Shown here one piece after another: positions 34,413 through 44,630 of a DNA stretch of 64,000 nucleotides. Position 1 is the stretch's first letter. The number at the start of each line of letters is the position of its first letter. Origin of the DNA: Dama dama (taxonomy: Eukaryota; Chordata; Mammalia; Artiodactyla; Cervidae). The notes under the pieces were generated by a model that ran no database searches, was not told the DNA's origin, and saw only the letters and a list, made by a program, of their open reading frames with translations. The stretch lies in contig NC_083697.1 of assembly GCF_033118175.1 (NCBI RefSeq), positions 24,402,001 through 24,466,000 on the forward strand, in the 5' to 3' direction. The translations under genes were made by a program, and so were the position numbers.

Positions 34413-34612
34413 GTTGTTGTTGTTTGGGCACTTAGTCTTGTCTGACTGTTTTGTAACATGGACTGTGGTCCACCAGGTCCCTCTCTCCCTGGGATTTCCC
34501 AGGCAAGAATACTGGAGTGGGTTGCCATTTCCTCCTCCAGGGGGTCAGGTATCAAAGCCCTGTCTCCTCAATTGGCAGGTGGTTCTTTACCACTGAACCA
34601 CCAGGGAAGTCC
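34413..34612 (-). mobile_element. Bov-A SINE
   Basis: Reverse copy, TTGTTTGGGCACTTAGTCTTGTC to GAACCACCAGGGAAGTCC. Confidence 0.88.
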
Positions 34613-35962
34613 TCACATTACCTGGGTTATGTTAGAAAAAATCAGCAACCCAAAAACTCTCAAGCCGTGAAATCAGTTTTTGGTGGTTCTTAACTGGGCA
34701 TGCCTCTTAAATATTCAGCAGAAGCAAATGTATACTCTCACTGGATTGTTACTTCCTTGTCTTCAACCTCAGCTTAATCCCACAAATAATTATACATGCT
34801 TAATAGACAGTTTAAGTCAAAAATGATAAAACATACAAGGAAATAGCACCAACGAAAGGAAAAAAAAAAAAAAGGAAACTGCCTTCAGCACAAGCAGGTT
34901 TGCAAAGACTTCACATACCAGAATTATCAGACGTGAATTACAGAGTAACTATACTTGCAGTGTTTATTAAACACAGACACGTTTGGGACTACTACTTGGC
35001 ACTTAAAAGTACAGACATGACCTAGCAGTATAGAAGAGAGAACGGTGGGAGGGAGGTCAGTGTGGAGGTGTGCTATGGTGCAGGCAACAGTTAATGAGGT
35101 GATGGTTTGGGCAGTTTGCAACGTGGAGACTGGAAGAAAGACAAGTAGGCATTCCCTGGAAACTTCTTCTTTGACTGAATATCTGATAGGAGCTGTGCTC
35201 TAGCTTTTATTTAAAGAGTTTTGAGGGGAGGAAAACATGATGAATTAAGATTTTGGTAAATTAGTTTGAGATAATTAAATTTTTCGTGTGTTTTGATTGG
35301 TCTTTGGTTTGGAAATAAAAACTTATTAAATTTGTCACATATGATGCCAACCAATGCTTTTTGGTTCCTGGAAAGAAAGCCATAAACAGCTAATTATCTG
35401 ATTTTGAATAAATTATTTGTATTTGAAGAGAATTCTTAGTGTTTGGAGGTACACTGTATTATGTATGAGTTTCTTTCGGGTTAGATCAAAGTTAATTAGC
35501 TCCCAAAGAGTTAATTAGATTCACTTATAAGTTACTACCCTCATCTTCAATTCTGTCAGAGAAGTTTCTCTTTGTGTCTCTGATTGCTTATCATCTCATT
35601 AGCATTTTTTTTTAAAAAGCCAATTGAATTGAATATGAACTTTTGAAAGATAAATGCGAAGGGCCCCCCTCTGACCCCAGCCTCTTGTCTATCTGAACAA
35701 CTTGAGCTGGTGGCTCTGCTGGTCGCATATGTGAGACAGCAGATGGTTGTAAAGATTTAAAATCTTGAGCACATGGCCACGAGTTGCTGTGCTTCGGAGT
35801 CGGTCAAGATGCTGGCCACATGTAGTGAGTGGTTGTACATGGGACAAGATGCTGCGCCCCAGGCTCCCACAGTCTGATGGCTGCTGTGCCTTTTCCATCC
35901 CTGAGTCCTAACACCTCTTCCCCTTCGGTTGTTTTTTAGGTTGTGTGTTTTATTGTTTTTTG
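34613..35962. other. PAPSS1 intron, nothing recognised
   Basis: Contains a poly(A) run near 34860-34873. No repeat family or exon I can name. Confidence 0.45.
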
Positions 35963-35981
35963 GAGAGAGAGAGAGAGAGAG

Positions 35982-36024
<43 letters not shown>
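35963..36024. repeat. (GA)n(GT)n compound microsatellite
   Basis: About 23 bases of GA followed directly by about 39 bases of GT. Likely polymorphic between individuals. Confidence 0.95.
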
Positions 36025-36027
<3 letters not shown>

Positions 36028-36188
36028 AGAGGAGGCGTTCTTTTAGCTGTGGATTGTAAGAATCTGTGACCAAGTGGTTTTGAAAAGGGAAAAAAACCAG
36101 ACCTGCGTTTCTATTTTCAGGTTCCATGGATGTCGGTTACCGAGCGCAGTCAGACGGGCTAACTGGAATTGCTTTGCAGTGAAAGCCT

Positions 36189-36401
36189 GTGCTGTACTTA
36201 CTTGCTCCGTCATGTCTGACTCTTTGCGACCCCAGGGACTGCAGCCCGCCAGGCTCCTCTGTCCATAGGGGATTCTCCAGATAGGAATACTGGAGTGGAT
36301 TGCCTCGCCCTCCTCCAGGGGCTCTTCCCAACCCAGGGATCGAACCCAGGTCTCCTGCATTGCGGGCAGATTCTTTACCAGCTGAGCTATGAGGGAAGCC
36401 C
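36189..36401 (-). mobile_element. Bov-tA SINE with 11-bp target duplication
   Basis: Complete reverse copy. AGTGAAAGCCT is at 36178-36188 and again at 36402-36412. Confidence 0.94.
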
Positions 36402-36412
36402 AGTGAAAGCCT

Positions 36413-37745
36413 TAGGTCCTTTGTTTAGTAGCCTGACCTGCTTCTGGCAGATTCCCGATTACTCACAGGTAGGGCTCATAGCTAGTTTTTAGGTCATTCC
36501 CGCAAGAGCTCAGTTTTTACTTGGTTTATTTTTTCCTGTGGAAAGCTATCCATTCAAAGCTGTGATTGTGAAAACTGTGATTAGATTACAGATAGTGACT
36601 CTAGTGTCAAGTCCTTGAATCTGACTTCTGATAAAAAGAAAAAAAAAATACAATCCTCATGTGATGGATAGAAGTACAAGTATGAGGCAGAGGGAAATAA
36701 ATGTGTTTTCCGGAGCCAGGGTGGAGTGGAAACACCAGCTTGTGGAAGCAGAAACTCCCATTTCAAGTGATGAAGAAATGCTTGTGGCATGCGGGGCAGA
36801 TGGAGTGTGAAATAGGGTCAGGAAAAGAGGTACCCAGGGACTGTGGTTTTAAAGTGCAATTTCAGAAGGAATGCAAGCTGACTTCTGGATTTCAGACCCT
36901 TTGGCATTCTGAGGAAAGAAAGGACTTTAATTGGTCTGGCTTTTTTCCTTTAATCACAAAGTCAGGACAGAGTCATTCTGCAAGCTGCTCCCTCATTTTC
37001 TTTCTCATTGCCCATCAGGAACAGGCACTTTCTACACAGACAGGGGGTTTCCTTTTTTGAAATCAAAAGTTTAAATTGATGTGGCCAGAAAGATCTAGGG
37101 TCATAATTTTCCTTAATGAGGCTTATGGAAGGAATTGTTAAGTGAACCTCCTGAGGAACAGAAACGTTCAAGCAACTTTTGTCAAATGATTGTTAGCCAA
37201 ACTAATCAGTTGTACATTGGGTTGGAATGAGTGTTTTTGGACACAGTTGGAGAGATCTGGACCCCTGTAGGCCCTTGACTTCCTTTCCAGGTGCTGCTTT
37301 GCTACGTTCTGCCTGGAGGGATAACCTCTCTGGCTTGTAGATAAAGTCACTTAACTGCATTGATGGATCTTATGATCAGTTCCTACCATACAGGTTCTGG
37401 GTTCCTCTCAGGAGATGATCTTACATCTTTATTGAGAAGGTTGAGACCATCTTGCATTAACCACCTCATCTCTTGCTAACTATAGATCATCACTTATTTC
37501 TTTTCTTCATTCTTCAACTCTCAGAACTTCTTTCTCTTTGTTCATCCCAGACTTTATCTTCTCCAGCTTTCATTTCTTAGCTATTTCTCTTTCCTGGCTT
37601 TCATTCTCCTCCCTTTTGTCATTCTTGCCACTTATTTTCTTCTGCCTACATACATGGTAAGACCTTTCCTTTCCTTTAAAAAAAAAAATCTTTTCTCCAC
37701 TCTGTATCTCTGCTGCTTTACCACTTCATCTCTTTCCTTCACCAT
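36413..37745. other. PAPSS1 intron, nothing recognised
   Basis: About 1.3 kb of unique-looking DNA, pyrimidine-rich at 37480-37740. No exon or named repeat. Confidence 0.45.
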
Positions 37746-37746
37746 C

Positions 37747-37885
37747 CACTTGGTTGCTCAGTTGCTCAGTTGTGTCCGAGTCTTTGCTACCCCATGGGTT
37801 GCAGCACACCAGGCTTCCCTGTCCTTCACTATCTTCTGGAGTTTGCTCAAACTCATGTCCATTGAGTCAGTGATGCCACTGAAAC
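37747..37885 (-). mobile_element. BovB 3' end fragment
   Basis: TTGCTCAGTTGCTCAGTTGTGTCC, CCAGGCTTCCCTGTCCTTCAC and CATTGAGTCAGTGATGCCA in reverse orientation. Confidence 0.88.
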
Positions 37886-38182
37886 CGCTGATTAAAGAGA
37901 ATTTAAAATCTGATTCATTTATCCAGTGGATTTTCCTCTGTCGTGGTCATCTTCCTTAGCCCCTCTATGGCCTTAACAGAAATTTTACTTTTTTCATGAA
38001 TCATTACTTACATTTTTTACTGTTCTTCAGTATACTCTAATGACTGTGTAACTGTATTCAGGAATGTACGTAGTTTACTTAAACCTTCAACTGTCATCAT
38101 TTACAACATTTTTACATAAAACAACTTTAAATAACTATCTTTATGCATAATGTTTGCAGGCCTCTCCAATTATTTCCTTTAC

Positions 38183-38572
38183 ATCAGTTCAGTTGCTCAG
38201 TCGTGTCCGACTCTTTGTGGGGTCTTTGCGACCCCATGAATCGCAGCACGCCAGGCCTCCCTGTCCATCACAAACTCCGGAGTTTACTCAAACTCATGCC
38301 CATCGAGTCAGTGATGCCATCCAGCCATCTCATCTTCTGTCGTCCCCTTCTCCTCCTGCCCCCAATCCCTCCCAGCATCAGGGTCTTTTCCAATGAGTCA
38401 GCTCTTCGCATCAGGTAGCCAAAGTATTGGAGTTTCAGCTTCAGCATCAGTCCTTCCAATGAACACCTGGGACTGATCTCCTTTAGGATGGACTGGTTGG
38501 ATCTCCTTGCAGTCCAAGGGACTCTCAAGAGTCTTCTCCAACACCACAGTTCAAAAGCATCAATTTTTCAGA
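38183..38572 (-). mobile_element. BovB 3' end fragment
   Basis: Reverse copy from CATCAGTTCAGTTGCTCAG to CACCACAGTTCAAAAGCATCAA. It holds a small internal duplication (ACTCTTTGTGGGGTCTTTGCGACC) absent from other copies here. The minus-strand reading is the BovB C-terminus ([18 protein letters not shown]). Confidence 0.92.
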
Positions 38573-39180
38573 TTGATCCCTAGAAATCTAATTATTAGTT
38601 AAAACATACCTGGCATATCTGTAGAAGCAAGGACCACTGGCAGTTTATGATTTCACTTGATTTCCAAGTTAACTCCACAGATAGCAAAGTGGGGAAGGAA
38701 CAAACGTACAGCCACTGATGAGGAGTAAACAGGGCTTGTGATCTAGTGAGTTGAATGACCTAGAACTCTCTCTGGGTTCTTATCTGCTGCCTAGTCAGTC
38801 CCCTTGTTTGAGGGAAAAGGTTGAAATTACCAGTAGACACTGTGTGTCTTAGCCATAGGTGCTCTGTACTTAATAGTCTAAGGGTTTTTGTGTGTTTTGA
38901 AGGTATGAAGCTGAAAAGAACTAACAGTGCCTTTGTCTAATACCTTATCAATGGAATAGTATTAATCATTGCTACTTACTTGTTTATTATTTTTCAAGTT
39001 CCAATTTTTCTCTTACTGTTCCAAAATGCATTTAGCCTTTCAGATTCAGACTGTCTAAAAATTTTTCAACAGGTGCTAGTTAAATTAGATGTTTTTCCAA
39101 AAAAAAAAAAAAATTCCTATTTCTAAATTTTTAGTTACCAAGAATTGGGGAGGAGGGAAGGAAATGTGTATGGTTATAAA
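38573..39180. other. PAPSS1 intron, nothing recognised
   Basis: No named repeat. Poly(A) near 39100-39113. Confidence 0.4.
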
Positions 39181-39392
39181 AGGGCTTCCCTCGTAGCTCA
39201 GTCAGTAAAGAATCTGCCTGCAATGCAGGAGACCGGGTTCGATCCCTGGGTTGGGAAGATCCCCTGGAGAAGGAAATGGCAGCCCACTCCAGTATTCTTG
39301 CCTGGGAAATCCCAAGGACAGTGGAGCCTGGCAGAGTACAGTCCGTGGGGTCACAAGCGTCGGATGTGACTTAGCGGCTAAACCAACAATAA
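39181..39392 (+). mobile_element. Bov-A SINE just upstream of the last PAPSS1 exon
   Basis: Complete forward copy from GGGCTTCCCTCGTAGCTCAG to GGATGTGACTTAGCGGCTAAAC, about 230 bases before the last-exon acceptor. Confidence 0.92.
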
Positions 39393-39624
39393 AGGGGCAA
39401 TCCAAGCAATTGTCGTTTTATTTTGTGATTTTTGATACTCTGATGTTTCTTGCTCTGTGACAAACCTGAAATCAGGTTGATATTTATAAGTATTACATTT
39501 CATCTAGATCTTTTTCATTAAGCTTCTCTACCATGAACAGAAGAAACAAACTTTTTTTAAAAATTTCACTATTTACAAAGTTTTTTAAAATGTGAAATAA
39601 TTTTCTTTTTTCTCTCCCTTTCAG

Positions 39625-39763
39625 CCATGAAGACTTTGAATTTATTTCAGGAACACGAATGCGAAAACTTGCCCGAGAAGGCCAGAAACCTCCTGAAGGT
39701 TTCATGGCTCCCAAGGCCTGGGATGTGCTGATGGAGTACTACAAATCTTTGGAGAAGGCTTAA
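39625..39763 (+). CDS. PAPSS1: PAPSS1 last coding exon with stop codon
   Basis: Encodes the C-terminus, about residues 579-624. The first base completes the split His codon, then the reading runs [20 protein letters not shown] and on to KSLEKA, with TAA at 39761-39763. The acceptor is a strong polypyrimidine tract (CTCTCCCTTTCAG). Counting codons from HNGH at 425 gives a total of 624 residues, the length of human PAPSS1, which supports the exon joins. The segment AWDVLMEYY differs from the human AWTVLTEYY as I recall it at two positions near the end, where the family varies. The intron before it is about 18.5 kb. Confidence 0.95.
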
Positions 39764-40147
39764 GCTGTTCACCCAGCCAGTTCACCTTTGACGCCACACC
39801 GAATAACAAGAGGGGACCACGTAGTTACTGTTGGCATTTCTTTGTGGTGGTATCTGTCCAGACATGCATCCCCCAAACAGACCCCTTTCCTTAAGTATTA
39901 ACAGCATCATTTGGTCTGCCTTATGAGTTCTGTTTTGAACTAGTGTAACACACTCCTGGTTTTAATGTATCTTTTCCAACTTATTGTAGTTATATTCCTA
40001 CAGTCCAGTTTTAAAACCTTGTCTTTTTGTGTTATATTTATGCTTCTGTATCATTTTTTTCAAGCTCGTGTATCAGTTGTAACCAATAGTATACACATTG
40101 AATCTCACTTTTCATATCTTGAAAAAAGAAAAAAAGATCCACTAAAC

Positions 40148-40153
40148 AATAAA
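40148..40153 (+). terminator. proximal polyadenylation signal AATAAA (PAPSS1)
   Basis: Canonical AATAAA hexamer about 385 bases after the stop, followed by TCTTGTTTTGGG, a GU-rich element. It could give a shorter alternative transcript. Confidence 0.55.
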
Positions 40154-40329
40154 CTTGGCTAGGTCTTGTTTTGGGAATTTTACAAGACATCTGTAGAAAT
40201 TAGATTTTTTTTTTCCGACAGTGAAAATATAAACTGCTTTCTTCTTTTCCCTCAGCTATTGATCTCTTAACTGTTATAATCTAAAGTATATTAATATCTG
40301 TGTAAACTCTGAATGAACTTTCTTGATTC

Positions 40330-40335
40330 AATAAA
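40330..40335 (+). terminator. distal polyadenylation signal AATAAA (PAPSS1)
   Basis: Canonical AATAAA about 570 bases after the stop, followed within 20 bases by a T-rich tract and TTATGTGATTTTT, a plausible downstream element. Probably the main 3' end. Confidence 0.65.
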
Positions 40336-40356
40336 ATTAAACTTTTTGGCTTCTTA

Positions 40357-41065
40357 TTTATGTGATTTTTAAAAAATATTGTTATGTTCACACATACTTA
40401 CCCATCGTGTGAAAAAGTTTCTGGTGGAGAAAGGAATCTAATAATTAGTAGAATCGAATAATCAGTTCCAAGTACTGTTTCATAGTGAGTTTTTAAGTGG
40501 GAAAATAATGATGCATTCTCAATCCATCCAAAACCTCAGCCTCTTTTCCCAAATATCTCTCTAATATTCTTAAATACCTCAGATGGTGGTACTAGTAGTA
40601 GACCATGATGGAGGGATGTTAGGGTTTGCCCGTCAGTTTATCTGGAGTGGGGGACAACATATCAAGTTTGCTTTTGTAGAATATCCTGAATGCGCGAGTC
40701 GTGGTTTCATGGTGGCAGTGATGGAGTCAAGATTCTGGGGCAGTGAGTATGCAGTGGTGATGGCACCCATGGTATTGGGGTCTCCTGGGCAGTATTATCC
40801 TATCTCAAATATTCCAGTGGAATGACCTTGGCTGAGTCCTCTGCCTCTAACTTCTCATTTCTGATCATTTTCTAAGCCTTATTCTCTTGCCTTTTCCATC
40901 AGTTCTGTAAGATACCCAGCAGTTTTCCTACATATTCCTTTGGTGCTTAAATTATCTGGAGTTTCTGTTTACCAAGAGCCCTGGTCATAACAGGTGGCAA
41001 GTGGAAAAAAAAAAAATGTGTCTTTCACATTAAAATCTTGATAGTGCTAAATTGAAGCTGATTTT
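40357..41065. other. downstream of PAPSS1, nothing recognised
   Basis: Unique-looking. An 80-codon open frame (40583-40825) is G-rich, lacks a motif and is not called. Poly(A) at about 41006-41017. Confidence 0.4.
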
Positions 41066-41077
41066 TACTGTTAACAT

Positions 41078-41393
41078 TTTTTTTTAAGGTTTATTGCTTT
41101 ATTTTATTTCTGACTGTGCTGGGTCTTCATTGCTGTGCATGGGCCTTCTCTAGTTGCAGTGAGCGGGGGCTCCTTGGAGTTGCAGTGCTCAGGTTTCTCA
41201 TTGTGGTGGCCTCTCTTGTGGAGCACAGGCTCTAGAATGTATGAGCTTCAGTGGTTACGGCGCGCAGGCTCAGTGGTTGAGGCTTGAGGTTTTCTAGGCA
41301 CTCGGGCTTCGTTTCTCTACAGCATGTCGGATCAAACCCATGTCCCCGGCATTGGCAGGAGGATACCTCACCACTGGACTGCCAGGGAAACCC
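41078..41393 (-). mobile_element. CHR-type SINE with 12-bp target duplication
   Basis: Reverse CHR copy: GTGCTGGGTCTTCATTGCTG, TAGTTGCAGTGAGCGGGGGCTCC and CCACTGGACTGCCAGGGAAACCC. TACTGTTAACAT is at 41066-41077 and 41394-41405. Confidence 0.92.
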
Positions 41394-41405
41394 TACTGTT
41401 AACAT

Positions 41406-41658
41406 ATTTTAAAAGTGTAAATACAGAGGAAGGAATTTTAGTTCTTGGCACTCAGAACACTTACCCATTTAAAATTACAAAAGTATACTTGTAAAGTCAA
41501 GATGAGAACATGAAGAACAGAAACCAATGGCATTAAGGTAAAATGTGGTTGAAAAAGCAGCTTTGTGTTCAGTTGTTGTTCCCGAGTTAGTTGTGTTCTA
41601 TCATATAATTGTCGTTCCTGAGTTCGTCCCATTGTGGAATTTGCCCTCATCCCCCCAG
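41406..41658. other. no named feature
   Basis: Sequence leading to candidate exon A. A short duplication (TTGT..TTCC(T/C)GAGTT) occurs twice near 41575 and 41611. No repeat is recognised. Confidence 0.35.
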
Positions 41659-41780
41659 AGAGGCACATGATGAAAACGTGATTCTAGGACCCAGTGTTCT
41701 TGGAATTGGCCAGGCACCTGTGTGTTCTGGAAAGATGGAGAAGAAAATAAAAGTACCCAGTGATTTCTACGAGTCCACAG
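41659..41780 (+). CDS. candidate coding exon A, unrecognised protein
   Basis: An open segment of 40 codons between a good acceptor (CCCTCATCCCCCCAG) and a usable donor (CACAG|GTCGGT). It enters in phase 2 and leaves in phase 1. The reading includes VILGPSVLGIGQAPV and KMEKKIKVPSDFYES. Composition looks protein-like, and I recognise no SINE, LINE or DNA-transposon sequence in it. It lies about 1.3 kb after the PAPSS1 polyadenylation signals on the same strand. The next segment (41846) joins in phase across a very short 65-bp intron. Such an open stretch can arise by chance, and the family is unknown to me. It could be an exon of an undescribed gene, a decaying gene, or chance. Confidence 0.33.
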
Positions 41781-41845
41781 GTCGGTATGTGTGTCTTTAA
41801 TCTACAGTTATGATATATGTAGAAATTTTATTTTTTCCTTTCCAG

Positions 41846-41961
41846 TTCATAAAAATGAGCCCAAACCAGTCTTTAAAAGCTTCAGCCCTTACACCAAGCC
41901 TCTCCTGCCAAGTGGTCTTGGAAATCTCAATGCCATTTTTATCTATCCGTCAGCTGGAAAA
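41846..41961 (+). CDS. candidate coding exon B, unrecognised protein
   Basis: Follows candidate exon A after a strong pyrimidine-rich acceptor (TTTTTTCCTTTCCAG). Its first two bases complete the codon left by A, giving Val-His-Lys. The reading contains FKSFSPYTKPLLPSGL and stays open for 38 further codons to a possible donor (AAAA|GTGAAT) at 41962. If unspliced there, it runs a further nine codons (41962-41988) to TGA. Weaker donors near 41911-41914 are alternatives. No known domain is seen; proline- and lysine-rich short motifs are the only character. Confidence 0.33.
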
Positions 41962-42531
41962 GTGAATGGAAAAATAATTATTTTTTTTCCTTGAAGGAAG
42001 TAAAAGAAAGTGCAGTCATCTTGGCAGAAGTATAATGTTTTAAATCTGTCAATTCTCTATTCCACTCTGATAATCAAGACCATGGATTTGCATTTCATTT
42101 CCATCCAAGAGGAAAACAATTATGTGCATCTCTTGGAAGTTAGCATTTGAATGCTTTATCAGGAAAAATTCAGAAGTCATGCTTTCCACATATGGTATAT
42201 TTTTATTAGCACATATGTATCCAGGGCTGAGTTGGCTCATGAAGTAAGGAAGTATGTGCCCACTGGGCGGCTTTTGTGTGTGGGCTATATTACTTAGAGG
42301 GTCTGTAAGCTTCTTTGTATTTCTGTGGATTCCATTTCCTCCTCCACACAGTCTTGTCCTGGATATAACTATATGTAAGTTGTGCCAAACACATTCTGCC
42401 CACCTAACTCAGTCAGTCTTTCTGGTCTGAGGTAAAAACTGGGCTTCCTAAAGGTAAGTACTTGAGGACTATAATTGAGTAGGGGTGTGTTGAGATTGGA
42501 ATATTTTTTTCCTAATTTCCCATTTTACCAG

Positions 42532-42642
42532 ATTCTTAGGAAAATGGCACCAGAGTTTAAGGCCTGGATTCAAGGAGCTGAAATTGGAAACAGGGAAAAT
42601 CTCATCATGGACCTTTATCTCCCAGACCTGCACCAGCACTGA
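42532..42642 (+). CDS. possible terminal coding exon D, unrecognised
   Basis: Open from an acceptor (CCCATTTTACCAG) to TGA at 42640-42642, 36 codons, with MAPEFKAWIQGAEIG in the phase that would follow exon B's phase-0 donor. A second frame is also open, which weakens the call. If real, A-B-D would form a short separate C-terminus. Immediately downstream is L1-derived sequence from about 42685. Confidence 0.2.
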   Translation: MLRKMAPEFKAWIQGAEIGNRENLIMDLYLPDLHQH

Positions 42643-42684
42643 ACATCTGTAATGACCTGCATTTGTTAAAAAATTATGGTTACC

Positions 42685-43300
42685 TGAAAAGGGAAGGTGG
42701 TGGGGGTGGGGGAAGGAATAAATTGGGGATCGGGGATTAACAGATACACATTACTATAGGGAACTGTATTCAATGTCTTATAACCTATGACAGAAAAGAA
42801 TCTGGGAAAAACCCGTATAGACATATACATGTGTATAAATCAGTTTGCTCTACACCTGAATCACTGTGAGAGTTGGACCATAAAGAAAGCTGAGCACCAA
42901 AGAATTGATGCTTTTGAACTGTGGTGTTGGAGAAGACTCTTGAGAGTCCCTTGGACTGCAAGGAGATCCAACCAGTCCATCCTAAAGGAGATCAGTCCTA
43001 GGTGTTCATTGGAAGGACTGATGTTGAAGCTGAAACTCCAATACTTTGGCCACCTGATGCGAAGAGTTGACCCTGATGCTGGGAGGGATTGGGGGCAGGA
43101 GGAGAAGGGGACGACAGAGGATGAGATGGTTGGATGGCATCCCTGACTCAATGGACATGAGTTTGAGTAAACTCTGGGAGTTGGCGATGGACAGGGAGGC
43201 CTGGCATGCTGCCGCCCATGGGGTCGCAAAGAGTTGGACAAGACTGAGCAACTGAACTGAACTGAAATATTGTAAATCTACTATGCGTCCATTTATAAAA
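42685..43300 (+). mobile_element. old L1 3' end split by a BovB
   Basis: GGGGATTAACAGATACACATTACTATAGGGAAC and TGCTCTACACCTGAATCAC before, and ATATTGTAAATCTACTATGCGTCC after, the BovB at 42865-43266. Together they make one continuous forward L1 3' end. Confidence 0.8.
42865..43266 (+). mobile_element. BovB 3' fragment inserted in L1
   Basis: Forward BovB tail encoding [13 protein letters not shown] and [20 protein letters not shown], ending in ACTGAACTGAACTGAA. A deletion near 43068 removes the [11 protein letters not shown] block seen in the other copies. Confidence 0.93.
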
Positions 43301-43815
43301 GAAAACTTGTCCCCTGAAATGAACTGAACACTGACTTGCTCTCTGCTTTGTTTCCAAAAGCTCTAACTCGTCCTCTTTAAGTTTTCTGTCTGAGCGTATA
43401 ACCTCCTCTATTGCCCAAGGGAAAGTATCTGTTAAAAAGTAAACTGGAGCCTTGCTTCACAGTTGGATCCTCAAGGAAAAAGCCGAATGAAGGAGAGAGA
43501 GTTCTATCTGACCTGTGACTGCTTCACCCCTTGACTGCCCAGAGTCTGCCCCGAATGACTTTGAACCTCAGTATGTGGCTAGTGCTATTTTGTGTGATGT
43601 AGAGGCACATCTGTATATTCTATTTAGGTTTGCAGTTGTAGCAAATTTGACTTTTGATAAGTTGCGGGCAATTCCAGTGGGCGACACACTTGGGCTATGC
43701 AGCCATTAAGAGAGTTTTGAGTGAAAGGCAAGTTAAAGTTATTTAGGAGATGTGCAGACTTAAGCAGAGACACAAGTTTAAAAGAAACTGTAGTTTTGTG
43801 GTTAAGAATTTAAGC
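43301..43815. other. no named feature
   Basis: Unique-looking. A 64-codon open frame (43515-43709) has no splice or start context that supports it. Confidence 0.35.
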
Positions 43816-43817
43816 TT

Positions 43818-44630
43818 TATGGAGAACAGTGGGGAAGTTCCTTAAAAAGCTAAAAAAATAGAGCTACCAGCGGGCTTCCCTGATGGCTCAGATGGTAAAG
43901 AATCCACCTGCAATGTGAAAGACCTGGGTTTGATCCCTGGGTTGGGAAGATCCCCTGGAGGAGGGCGTGACAACCCACTCCAGTATTCTTACCTGGAGAA
44001 TCCCATGGACAGAGGAGCCTGGTGGGCTACAGTCCTTGGGGTCACAAAGAGTCGGACACGACTGAGTGACTAAGCACACAGGACGTATGACCCAGCAATC
44101 CCACTGCTGGGCATTTATCTGAAGAAAACCATAATTCGAAAGGCATGCACCCTGATGTCCACTGCAGCACTATTTACAATAGCCAGGATATGGAAGCAAC
44201 CTAAATGTCCATTGATAGAGGAATGGATAAAGAAGATGTGATACACATATAAAACGGAATATTACTCAGCCATAAGGAGTGAAGTAGTGCCATTTGCAGA
44301 GACATGGATGGATAGAGAATGTCAGAGTGAAGTAAGTCAGAGAAAAATATCATGTAGTACTGCTTATATGTGAAATCTAGAAAGGCGGTAGAGGTGAACT
44401 TATTTTCAAAGCAGAAACGCAGTCACAGATGTAGAGAACAAACTTAGAGTTGCCAAGGAGGGCAGAGGAGGGTGGGGTGAATTAGGAGACCTGTGCTGAC
44501 ATATACACACTACTGTGTATAAAATGGCTAACAAGTGAGAACCTACTGCCCAGCGCACGGAACTCTACCAGGTGCTTGGTGGTGACCTCAATGGGAAGGA
44601 AATTTTAAAAAAGACTGTACAAGCACTGTT
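43818..44630 (+). mobile_element. old L1 ORF2 end and 3'UTR, split by a SINE
   Basis: Forward L1: GGGGAAGTTCCTTAAAAAGC, then after the SINE CCCAGCAATCCCACTGCTGG, TTTACAATAGCCAGGATATGG and ATATTACTCAGCCATAAGGAG, ending in 3'UTR text. Confidence 0.85.
43873..44079 (+). mobile_element. Bov-A SINE inserted in L1
   Basis: Complete forward copy from GGGCTTCCCTGATGGCTCAG to GACACGACTGAGTGACTAAGC. Confidence 0.93.

Larger units (their letters stand above)
39764..40356 (+). other. PAPSS1: PAPSS1 3' untranslated region
   Basis: AT-rich sequence following the TAA, free of recognisable SINE or LINE copies although the flanks are full of them, as expected for a retained 3'UTR. The end is placed about 20 bases after the distal AATAAA. 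The true cleavage site cannot be read from sequence alone. Confidence 0.75.

Noticed and set aside
34132..34435. 99-codon open frames on both strands at the same place
   Set aside because: Mirror-image open frames are a sign of base composition rather than coding.
35963..36024. Possible Z-DNA or regulatory role for the (GA)n(GT)n tract
   Set aside because: Sequence alone supports only a microsatellite; function would be speculation.
40583..40825. 80-codon open frame just after PAPSS1
   Set aside because: G- and GTG-rich, repetitive in character, no splice partner in phase that I could find.
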